Shown here: piece after piece, positions 56,623-64,000 of the stretch
How the letters are laid out: each line of letters opens with the position of its first letter
How positions within the stretch are numbered: the first letter of the stretch is position 1
DNA from: Tectiglobus diatomicola
GTDB lineage: Bacteria; Pseudomonadota; Alphaproteobacteria; Rhizobiales; Hyphomicrobiaceae
DNA length: 64,000 nt
Direction of reading: 5' to 3'
Assembly (NCBI GenBank): GCA_039583345.1
Contig: JAZDSJ010000008.1
Location: 1 to 64,000, forward strand
Program-made: the position numbers and the translations under genes
The notes under the pieces: model-generated
The model's database searches: none
Told to the model about the DNA's origin: nothing
The model's input: only the letters and a program-made list of their open reading frames with translations

Positions 56623-59274
56623 TTAAAAATACAAAGAAATATCTCGGTGTTCAGATCTACACAAAGCAACATTCAACGCAGCTTCACGGGGAAGACGCAC
56701 TTGTTGACGTAGACCCATGTTTCCACGAATTAATTCTTCATAATTGATCAAATCTGGCAACAGATTAATTGAAGCTTTCTGTCGCCAAGAAAGTTGCATA
56801 TCATACTTATTGGCGACCTCATTAACAGCTCTCTGTAGTTTAACCCAATTCACAACATTACGATTTAAACCCTTTCGTATCTTCAAAAGCGCATAGCGCA
56901 GATCGCTAACGCCCCCAACACGTTGTACTAAAGGTAAGAGCGCGTTAATTTTACTTGTAGCGCTGACTTGGTCTTTCCAACCTATAAAGTCAACAAGATC
57001 TTTGAAATCTTGATCAAGAGCCCTAAATGAATTCGTAGTGTCAAGAATTTTTATAATCTCTGAAACTCCAGTATACGCCCTGTCGACTATGCGACGGTAT
57101 TCTTGACGCGCTTGAAATGCCGATTTCTGTAACTTGACAAACTCTTCATTCTCTTTTTTCCAATTATGGGGAATTAATTTTTGTGTCGAGACTAGCTGTT
57201 TCCGCAACTCAACAATATTCTCATTGATTTGTATAGTACGGCGTTCATCAAATAATGAGTTTTCTTTATAAAGTGTAAGGCTTTTAATTTTTTTACGAAG
57301 TTTCCGTATTTGTTTTTGTATGGAGCGGACCTTTGTGTGCAGAGGGCGATAGGTTTTAGATTTGTCACGAACAAGTGCCTCCTTCCCATGAATTGTGTGA
57401 AGTATATGAAAGACTGTTCTAGCAGAGGCAAAAGAACGATTTAAGGTCCTAGAAATGTCATCAGGCAGTTCACTAATATCAAGATTTACAGCGGTATCTA
57501 TAGCCGCGCGCAGCTTTGATTGATTTTGAGAATATTGAGCGAACACATATTCCTCAAGACAGTACTGCAAAGCAGGATTTCTGGGTGGTGGAGCTTTATC
57601 TGAAATAAGAAGATTGCGACTTGGTAGATAATTTACCAGTAGAGGAAAGCTGCCAACAGTTGCAAGGGCTAGAATTTGTAAAATGATAAAAGGGATAACA
57701 CCTTTATAAATTTCAACTGTACGGAAGATGGCCGGCGCAATACCGCGAAGATAGAATAAAGCAAATCCGAATGGTGGTGTCAGAAACGAGGTTTGTATAT
57801 TCATGCCAATCATTACTCCAAGCCATACAGCAGTCACATTGGCCTTAGGATCCATAAGCAAAATAGGAGCGACAATTGGAACAATAACTACAGCTATCTC
57901 TATAAAATCTAAGAAAAAGCCAAGAATAAAAATTATAAGCATCACAATAATGAACTGTGACCAAAAACCACCAGGCAAGCCAACCAGCAAATCACGAACT
58001 AATTCTTCACCGCCAAAGGCACGGAAAGCAGCAGTTAGCATTGCAGCTCCGAGCAATATAATAAAAACCATTGACGTTGTTTTTGTTGCTTCAATCATTA
58101 CTTCTGTCAAAGTATTATCAGTATTATAAGTTCGCCATCCACTCCAGATTAACCCTAACAAAAAAGCTCCTACAGCAATCAGTGCCATTATAACAACGAG
58201 AACATCACTACTTGATTTAGTGTTTTTTACATTTATCTCAAAAATACTACTAAGAGTAAGAATTACGCCGAGTGAAACTAAAGTTAGAATTGCTGGATAA
58301 AACGCATTCGATTGCTTAATGCGCAAGCGATACCCAGCCATAACAACAGCACCAGCTGCACCTATGGCTCCAGCCTGGTTCACAGTTGCAACACCAGTAA
58401 TAATTGAACCAAGAACTATGAAAATCAGCGCTAACGGTGGCAAAAGAGTTAAGCCTACTCGCAGATAAAAATAACGATCTACTTTACAGCTTATGGGAAC
58501 AGATGGTGCTAAGTTTGGCCGATGTATACCAATAATCAAGACGTAAATCATGTAAAGGGCTACCAAAACAACGCCCGGAATAAGCGCGCCCAAGAACATT
58601 TCTCCTGCACTAGTCGAAGTAACAGCAAAAGCTGAAGGCATTATAAAATTGCCTGTTACTTCCTTATATAAAGCCTGGCGTGCCGTACCTGCTTTATCAA
58701 CTGCACTGGCCAACTGATCGGCTAAGATAATTAAAACGATTGATGGTGGGATTATCTGGCCGAGTGTCCCAGATGCTGCAATGCTACCCGTTGCAAGCCG
58801 ATGTGAATAATTATTTTGTGACATTGCCGGAAGCGATATCAAACCCATTGCAACTACAGTTGCACCTAAAATTCCTGTGGTTGCGGCTAGTAATGCACCA
58901 ACAAAAATAACAGATATGCCCAATCCTCCTGGTATAGGGCCAAAAAGTTGTGCCATAGCAATTAGCAGATCCTCAGCGATCTTAGATCTTTGCAACATCA
59001 TGCCCATGAATACAAACAGAGGAATAGCTATGAGCGTATCACGTTCAACTTCCCAGTATATACCACGCAAATTTGTCACACCCGAGCTTAACCACTCGGT
59101 CGGTCCGCCATGAGCAAAGTAATAGTCTACGTTTCCAGTTAAAATATACCCACAGATAGCAGCTATAAGTACAGAAAGAATTGCAGAGCCAGGCAATGCA
59201 AATGCTACTGGATAACCGGATATTAAAACAGCTGCCATTAATCCAACAAGGACTAATAGAAAAAGTAGTTCCAT
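56623..59274 (-). CDS. dctM: TRAP transporter large permease (DctM) with long C-terminal helical extension
   Basis: The 12-helix channel subunit of a tripartite ATP-independent periplasmic transporter, driving solute import with an ion gradient. Residues 1 to about 545 form the membrane domain, with DctM patterns such as FVFMGMMLQRS, GALLAATTGILGATV, SGTLGQIIPPSIVLIIL and FLTPPFGFALFYLRG. After it comes about 340 residues of hydrophilic, mostly helical sequence rich in Lys, Arg and Leu (KSIQKQIRKLRKKIK-like around 675-700, with coiled-coil character). Typical DctM proteins have 425-620 residues, so 883 is unusually long. The gene follows dctQ by 75 bases. Confidence 0.9.
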   Translation of the reverse strand: MELLFLLVLVGLMAAVLISGYPVAFALPGSAILSVLIAAICGYILTGNVDYYFAHGGPTEWLSSGVTNLRGIYWEVERDTLIAIPLFVFMGMMLQRSKIAEDLLIAMAQLFGPIPGGLGISVIFVGALLAATTGILGATVVAMGLISLPAMSQNNYSHRLATGSIAASGTLGQIIPPSIVLIILADQLASAVDKAGTARQALYKEVTGNFIMPSAFAVTSTSAGEMFLGALIPGVVLVALYMIYVLIIGIHRPNLAPSVPISCKVDRYFYLRVGLTLLPPLALIFIVLGSIITGVATVNQAGAIGAAGAVVMAGYRLRIKQSNAFYPAILTLVSLGVILTLSSIFEINVKNTKSSSDVLVVIMALIAVGAFLLGLIWSGWRTYNTDNTLTEVMIEATKTTSMVFIILLGAAMLTAAFRAFGGEELVRDLLVGLPGGFWSQFIIVMLIIFILGFFLDFIEIAVVIVPIVAPILLMDPKANVTAVWLGVMIGMNIQTSFLTPPFGFALFYLRGIAPAIFRTVEIYKGVIPFIILQILALATVGSFPLLVNYLPSRNLLISDKAPPPRNPALQYCLEEYVFAQYSQNQSKLRAAIDTAVNLDISELPDDISRTLNRSFASARTVFHILHTIHGKEALVRDKSKTYRPLHTKVRSIQKQIRKLRKKIKSLTLYKENSLFDERRTIQINENIVELRKQLVSTQKLIPHNWKKENEEFVKLQKSAFQARQEYRRIVDRAYTGVSEIIKILDTTNSFRALDQDFKDLVDFIGWKDQVSATSKINALLPLVQRVGGVSDLRYALLKIRKGLNRNVVNWVKLQRAVNEVANKYDMQLSWRQKASINLLPDLINYEELIRGNMGLRQQVRLPREAALNVALCRSEHRDISLYF

Positions 59275-59349
59275 AATTGTTGCCGTTCACTTTGCTATTT
59301 GCCTTTACAGCCAGGTATAAGCCTTACTATAAAATTCCTATATAGGCTC

Positions 59350-60378
59350 TTATGCTTCGCATTCATTGTAGTATTTAGCAGCATTTTCAAGCAAAGAACT
59401 TACAAACTGTAACATCATGCTGACTGCAAAAATTAACAAAAAGCCAGCCATTAAGTACTTTACGTACATCCCATAACCTGACTGAGAGACCTCAAATCCT
59501 AAAAGGGGCGCGATTAGAATAGAGGATTTAGTCCACATTCCTATTAACAAGATTGTCCAGCAGAACAACATGCCAAGTAAGACAGAACCAATAGCGTTAA
59601 TTTTGCTGCGAGTATTTTGTGAGAGAGTACAGTACAAAACGTCGACACGAACATGTTGGTCCATACGTAATGTATAAGCAGATGCAAATAAGAACATTGC
59701 AGCATACCAAAAGCGTACTAAATCACCCATGAAAGCTTGTTCATAAGAAAATACGAAACGTGTAATTACAATAAACAGTTCGGCAGAAACAACAAGCAAT
59801 GCGAGCCACCCAAAATCTGTCTTTGTTCGCCTTGAGGCAATAAATACACCGACAGCACAAAGAGGTATATGAATATAAGTTGCCCGGATGTAAGATTGTG
59901 CCATAGCTTTGGTTAAATCTACTCCAACAAAATACTCAAGAAATCCCTCTACTCTTAAAAAAGAAATAATAGCATCGACTAATCCCACCAGCAAGACTGA
60001 CCAGAATGCAGATCGTGTAATGAACGCTGAAATTTGATTTAAAAGTTCACTATCTGAATGCATTGTACGCTTTTCTGAAGTTAGAATGACGAATAACACA
60101 GCAGCCATAACGGCAATTATGTAAAAAGCAAACTGTAAAATTGACAGCTCATCAAATTCTGAATTTTTAAACAACTGTAATGCTGTAGGCCAACCTTTCC
60201 AAAAAGACAAATAGCAGTTAAGTAGATAAGTAGTCATTAATGCAACAACCGACCAAGCAAAACATCTCAAAGACAACTTAAAGCCTATACGCATATCTGG
60301 TTTAATAGCTGTAGGCTGTACACGTATTCTGTGTAGCGTCAAAGGTAGTGATGTAGGAGTTATTTTTTTTTGCAGCAT
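59350..60378 (-). CDS. dctQ: TRAP transporter small permease (DctQ), extended
   Basis: The small membrane subunit of the TRAP system. The DctQ core lies in the C-terminal half (about 175-340), with the family stretch AYTLRMDQHVRVDVLY and four hydrophobic helices. The N-terminal half has about three more helices (near 35-55, 80-100 and 125-145) not found in ordinary DctQ, making 342 residues against the usual 160-230. The frame is continuous, so this is one protein. It lies between dctP and dctM in the usual P-Q-M order. Confidence 0.87.
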   Translation of the reverse strand: MLQKKITPTSLPLTLHRIRVQPTAIKPDMRIGFKLSLRCFAWSVVALMTTYLLNCYLSFWKGWPTALQLFKNSEFDELSILQFAFYIIAVMAAVLFVILTSEKRTMHSDSELLNQISAFITRSAFWSVLLVGLVDAIISFLRVEGFLEYFVGVDLTKAMAQSYIRATYIHIPLCAVGVFIASRRTKTDFGWLALLVVSAELFIVITRFVFSYEQAFMGDLVRFWYAAMFLFASAYTLRMDQHVRVDVLYCTLSQNTRSKINAIGSVLLGMLFCWTILLIGMWTKSSILIAPLLGFEVSQSGYGMYVKYLMAGFLLIFAVSMMLQFVSSLLENAAKYYNECEA

Positions 60379-60733
60379 AGTGTTAATAGAGATCCTACGA
60401 GGATGTTTAATGCACCTATCTTACCAAAACACAATTACAACAGTTTGTTTGTATATCTTAATTAAAAATATCCAAAAAATTGTTCCTTAATGTCCAATTT
60501 ACATTTATCGTAATATGCATATAGTGTTTAATTATCAGTAAAATATAACTAAATTTTTTAATCAACTTTATTAGTTGTAGTTTTTTTGTCAAAGAGGATA
60601 ATTTAGGGATTCTTCATATATAACTTCTTAATAAAGTGCAAAGAAACAGCTTTGAGCTAAACCAAAATTTATGCAACATTTTAAAAGATTAGAAACAGAC
60701 TTTATCGTAATCAAAACTTACGTATATAAGGAT
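60379..60733. other. Gap between dctP and dctQ
   Basis: A 355-base AT-rich stretch inside the TRAP gene set. This spacing is long for one operon, so dctQM may have their own promoter or be read through. Nothing else was found in it. Confidence 0.5.
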
Positions 60734-61834
60734 TTACAGTTGCAGACCTAAAATACGATTTCGTTGCACAGAATATGCTATTTCTGAAATATTTTGCCAA
60801 CTACCGATTTTTTTTAAAGCTGTGAAAAAATGGTCATGAACTTTCTTTGAGAAAGCATTATAGTCACGAACTTCTTCAATAACTTCAGTTGCGGCCTCAG
60901 CCAAAGCGTCATAAATGTCATCGTCGAAGGACTTCAAAATGATGCCATTTTCGTTAATCATTTTTGCTAGATATTTACCATTTTTAGCCTGTGCTTCCTC
61001 ATACTGAGACGCATTTTCCTCCATCGCTGCTGCTGTAATGATGTTTTGTTCCCACTTTGAAAGACTCGACCACCATTTCTTATTCATTCCAAGTGACAGC
61101 ATACTGCTTGGTTCGTGCATACCGGACCAATAATAGAATTTAGCAGCCTCATAGAATTTCATGAAGTAATCGTTGTAAGGGCCAATCCACTCGGTGGCAT
61201 CAATGGCACCACTCATTAAGTTCTCAAATATCTGATTACCTGGCAGAGAGACAGGAGATGCACCCAGTTTTGCCATGACATCACCACCTAAACCAGGAAT
61301 ACGCATTTTAAGGCCCTTGAGATCATCAACGGTTAAAATCTCTTTGTTGAACCACCCACCCATCTGTGTACCAGTAGCCCCACATGGTAGAGCTTTCAGC
61401 CCGAACTGATCAGAGAGCTCATCCCATAATTCCTGACCTCCACCAAACTTTAGCCAGGCATTTCTTTCCGTCACAGTCATGCCAAATGGTACTGTAGTGA
61501 AGAAAGCCAAAGCAGGATTTTTACCTTTCCAATAATATTCTGCACTTGAATAAGCTTGTGAATTTCCAGCAGCAACATCATCAAACACGTCAAAGGCACC
61601 AACCTTCTCGCCTGCTGCATAATAGGTTGTTTTAATTCGACCTTCTGAGAGCTCAGTAACACGGGATGCAAAGCGTTGCGCGGAAATACCAATCCCAGGA
61701 AAGTCACGCGGCCAAGTTGACACAATCGTCATCTCTTTGACACCTTTTGCAATCGCAGGTGAACATACAGATGCTACTATGGCGCTGGAAGCTACAACGC
61801 CACCAGCATGCTGGAGAAATTTTCTACGTTTCAT
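60734..61834 (-). CDS. dctP: TRAP transporter substrate-binding protein DctP (TakP-like)
   Basis: Periplasmic receptor that captures the substrate and delivers it to DctQM. The N-terminus is a Tat-type signal (KRRKFLQHAGG) followed by a hydrophobic stretch ending near PAIAKG. The mature protein has the DctP pattern, including LKGLKMRIPGLGGDVMAKLGASPVSLP (seen as KMRIPGLGG), whose arginine binds the substrate carboxylate, and GAIDATEWIGPYND. The RIPGLGG and TEWIGPYND segments match the TakP branch, which binds 2-oxo acids such as pyruvate and oxobutyrate. Length 366 is typical. Substrate class, a small carboxylate, is well supported; the exact acid is inferred. Confidence 0.9.
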   Translation of the reverse strand: MKRRKFLQHAGGVVASSAIVASVCSPAIAKGVKEMTIVSTWPRDFPGIGISAQRFASRVTELSEGRIKTTYYAAGEKVGAFDVFDDVAAGNSQAYSSAEYYWKGKNPALAFFTTVPFGMTVTERNAWLKFGGGQELWDELSDQFGLKALPCGATGTQMGGWFNKEILTVDDLKGLKMRIPGLGGDVMAKLGASPVSLPGNQIFENLMSGAIDATEWIGPYNDYFMKFYEAAKFYYWSGMHEPSSMLSLGMNKKWWSSLSKWEQNIITAAAMEENASQYEEAQAKNGKYLAKMINENGIILKSFDDDIYDALAEAATEVIEEVRDYNAFSKKVHDHFFTALKKIGSWQNISEIAYSVQRNRILGLQL

Positions 61835-62252
61835 TTAGATGATCTCCATCTCGTATTTTATCACCGTTGCATGTTTGCACCTATTATCACCTATTGAATT
61901 AATTCGCATGCGACAGGAAACGTTTTACAAAGATCTCTTAAAATATTCATAATCTTAAATGCGAGCAGAAAGTTTAGCCTAATTCTACTCTCAAATGTAA
62001 ATTACAAACAAAAGAAAACATTACAATAATAGTCAAAGTCATTACGCTTGGATTGGAACCTACTGTAGGCTCAAGTCATAGCGAATAGGCTAAGGGAACA
62101 AAAGGGTGCATGAACAGGCCGAATGGATAATGCCATATTAATATGATGATGTTAAGCATAGCAACATTAATAAAATAATATATCTTAAATTTCGTCTAAG
62201 TTGTCTAAGTTAACGATAACCAATTATAATACTTCAAGAAATATCTCATGAT
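61835..62252. other. Gap with a less AT-rich island
   Basis: A 418-base gap between dctP and the transaldolase gene. Bases about 62040-62140 are noticeably richer in G and C than the surroundings, as an old coding remnant or RNA might be, but no protein motif or RNA family could be recognised. Confidence 0.45.
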
Positions 62253-62978
62253 TTACTGTGTATTTATTCTAAAGCCAGACTTTATTGAATCTTTATAAAA
62301 TGCTTCAACAGTCTCTTGCGAAAATACGTTAAGATCTTTTGATACGAGTACAAGCCTATCAATAAAATTATTTGGCACTGTTATTATGTGACAGCCAACA
62401 TCGTTGGCTTGGAAAATATTTAATGGTTCACGCGCCGAAGCCCAAAGTAATTTGGCTTTCGGTCTAACCTTAAGAATTTCAATGCACTCTTTTAGAATAG
62501 GAATAGGATCTGTTCCTGTATCTGCAATTCGACCAGCAAAAACTGAAACCAATGAGGCCGAATCCGGAGCCAGTGAATCGGAAATCATTTTAACCTGTTC
62601 AGGCGTGAAGACTGCCGTTATATTTAGAGACACGCCTTCGTTTGATAATGTAGCTATAACATCACCAGAAAAATCGCCTTTAGTATTAATTACTGGTACT
62701 TTTGCGTTTACATTTGCCCCCCAACTTGCAATTCGACGACCCTGCAAAATCATTTCATCAAAATCATCTGAAAGAACTTCAAAGGATATGGGCTTGTTTG
62801 GAACCACTGCTAGGATCCGGCGCGCGAAATCTTCATAATTTTTTTCACCTGTCTTAGATATCAAAGATGGATTAGTTGTGAAACCCTGAACTAAAGGATG
62901 TTTTGACATAGCAATAATACCATCAAGTTCAGCGCCATCAGCAAAAATTTGAACTTTCAAATCTTCAATGTTTCTCAT
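62253..62978 (-). CDS. Transaldolase family protein (short TalC/FSA type)
   Basis: A Schiff-base aldolase of the pentose phosphate pathway that moves three-carbon units between sugar phosphates. Signatures are the N-terminal FADGAEL, GFTTNPSLI, the catalytic-lysine segment NAKVPVINTKG with K93, and the later segment from NITAVFTPEQV through SVFAGRIADTG. At 241 residues it belongs to the short subfamily. The sequence is more divergent than MipB/TalC, so transaldolase or fructose-6-phosphate aldolase activity cannot be separated by eye. It stands alone, leftward, between dctP and prmA. Confidence 0.85.
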   Translation of the reverse strand: MRNIEDLKVQIFADGAELDGIIAMSKHPLVQGFTTNPSLISKTGEKNYEDFARRILAVVPNKPISFEVLSDDFDEMILQGRRIASWGANVNAKVPVINTKGDFSGDVIATLSNEGVSLNITAVFTPEQVKMISDSLAPDSASLVSVFAGRIADTGTDPIPILKECIEILKVRPKAKLLWASAREPLNIFQANDVGCHIITVPNNFIDRLVLVSKDLNVFSQETVEAFYKDSIKSGFRINTQ

Positions 62979-63141
62979 ATTTAACTCTATTTATAAATTA
63001 AACATTGATCAAGAAATTAGAACACACATATAAGCAACACAAAGCTTATGCAGATTTAATGCCTTTAATTACTCAACTCAATATAAAATCTATCATGTTT
63101 ATAACCTCAGATTAGGAACACAAACTTATTTATATCTTATA

Positions 63142-64000
63142 TTATTTCACCATAATGATGGTAGACCAAGCATCAATTTGAAGATGCTTTAATAAGCGTA
63201 ATCCGTGACTATTGTATTGAGCTATCACTTGACGTGCCTGACTGTAAAGAATACCAGATAACACTAGATTACCTCCTCTTTGCAACGCTGGTGCAATGTC
63301 GCGTGCCATCTGTATTAGCGAACTGGCTAAAATATTAGCTACTATAAGATTAAATGGTTGAGCCTGACGAATAGACTTATCTTGTAGAGCAAGCGATGTA
63401 GCAAACATCAAACGCCCATTTGTAATAGATAGACTTCCATTTATTGCAGCATTAGCTTTAGCTACATCTATTGAGTTGCTATCAAAATCCGTTCCCAAAA
63501 TATGAGCCTGTGGCATCGCTCGTCTCAAAGCCAACGCCAAGATCCCAGATCCCGTTCCTAGATCAAGAATTTTCTTGAACTGTTTTCGCCTCGTTACATA
63601 ATCAATAGCAATAAGGCATCCGTAAGTTGTTGCGTGATGGGCTGTCCCAAAAGCTTCGCCGGCATCGATTAAGATCCGTTTTGGCCCGCGACCGACTTTT
63701 TTTTTATCGTGGCTTCCGTAAATAGTATAACGACCAGCATATACCGGCGGCAAACCTGCTTGACTTAGAGCTACCCAATTCCGATCGTCAACCTTGGACA
63801 AAGACCAAGAAGGCACACAATAGCAGCTTGCTGCACACAGCCACAATGCGGCACTTTCGGCTTCTTTCTGTTGTTCAAAATAGCCTTCTACAAGCCAGCT
63901 TGTATTGTGTTCAAAAACTGAGATCGAATTTGCTGCAGGTTCGTAAATCTCACTTAAAAGGCCGAAAAAGTGATGTGCTACTGTCTGGTCATGCGTGTTG
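63142..64000 (-). CDS. prmA: Ribosomal protein L11 methyltransferase PrmA (5' end beyond window)
   Basis: Methylates lysines and the N-terminus of ribosomal protein L11. The C-terminal catalytic domain has AFGTAHHATTYGCL, the SAM loop ILDLGTGSGILALAL and the IVANILAS active-site motif of PrmA. A frame begun at a TTG at 63846 is too short; reading on in the same frame to the window edge gives an uninterrupted N-terminal domain with the typical segment SWLVEGYFEQQKEAES. So the gene is intact as far as it can be seen but truncated by the window edge, and its true start lies past base 64000. About 286 residues are visible of an expected 290-310. Confidence 0.9.
   Translation of the reverse strand, partial: NTHDQTVAHHFFGLLSEIYEPAANSISVFEHNTSWLVEGYFEQQKEAESAALWLCAASCYCVPSWSLSKVDDRNWVALSQAGLPPVYAGRYTIYGSHDKKKVGRGPKRILIDAGEAFGTAHHATTYGCLIAIDYVTRRKQFKKILDLGTGSGILALALRRAMPQAHILGTDFDSNSIDVAKANAAINGSLSITNGRLMFATSLALQDKSIRQAQPFNLIVANILASSLIQMARDIAPALQRGGNLVLSGILYSQARQVIAQYNSHGLRLLKHLQIDAWSTIIMVK

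Noticed and set aside
61878..61895. Two copies of CACCTATT ten bases apart
   Set aside because: Too short and only two copies; expected by chance in this amount of DNA.
62404..62838. 144-residue open frame antisense to the transaldolase
   Set aside because: A shadow frame; the opposite strand carries full transaldolase motifs.
1..64000. CRISPR arrays, insertion sequences, prophage or integrase genes
   Set aside because: No spaced direct repeats, transposase or integrase motifs, or terminal inverted repeats were found anywhere in the window.

Overview
The window looks like chromosome from an AT-rich alphaproteobacterium whose genome is shrinking. Most recognisable proteins are alphaproteobacterial in type and partnership: CcmI, BamD near LigA, a YfgM-like protein with BamB and Der, NuoABCD, CpoB with TilS, and a CbiX/CobHLIJM cobalamin set. 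The DNA is AT-rich throughout. By adding up gaps, roughly 15 kb of 64 kb is non-coding, with many 0.4-1.5 kb stretches in which no gene can be read. Several conserved operons are cut short. This is the pattern of a host-restricted or otherwise eroding lineage, perhaps Rhodospirillales-like; a marine symbiont of the 'Candidatus Endolissoclinum' kind is one possibility I cannot test here. No transposase, phage gene, CRISPR array, tRNA or rRNA was found.

Layout. 1-12 kb: a sensor histidine kinase that may be cut at the window edge, then a leftward series of ccmI, an AlkA-type glycosylase, ligA, bamD, an HD-domain phosphohydrolase and a FAD-linked 2-hydroxyacid dehydrogenase. 12-19 kb: rightward rsmC-rsuA, valS and an ABC-F ATPase. 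19-28 kb: the cobalamin region, with cbiB and cobC leftward and, divergently, a small membrane protein, cbiX, cobH, cobL, cobI, a cbiG-cobJ fusion and cobM, mostly coupled by 4-base overlaps. 28-33 kb: a DUF442 (rhodanese-like) phosphatase-type protein, then a carotenoid group (crtW and crtE leftward, crtI rightward). 33-38 kb: a YfgM-like protein, bamB, der and holC. 38-42 kb: nuoABCD leftward. 43-48 kb: cpoB-tilS and an Mrp-type Fe-S carrier with an extra C-terminal domain leftward, then cysQ rightward. 49-56 kb: pyrD, an NmrA-like SDR, a YafK-type L,D-transpeptidase, obgE and an orphan TPR-like protein. 56-62 kb: a TRAP transporter (dctP, dctQ, dctM) with unusually long membrane subunits. 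62-64 kb: a short transaldolase and prmA, which runs off the right edge.

How it fits together. The cell keeps respiration (complex I, cytochrome c maturation), outer-membrane assembly (BamB, BamD), translation quality (ValS, TilS, RsmC, RsuA, PrmA, Der, Obg), de novo pyrimidine synthesis (PyrD), uptake of an organic acid through a TRAP system, a large investment in corrin synthesis, and part of a ketocarotenoid pathway. The most informative features are what is kept and what is missing: metal-handling tails on CbiX, domain fusions (CbiG-CobJ, Mrp-DUF971, DctM with a C-terminal helical region), and absent partners (recN, crtB/crtY, nuoE-N, tolB/pal, ftsH) where an intact alphaproteobacterium would usually have them.
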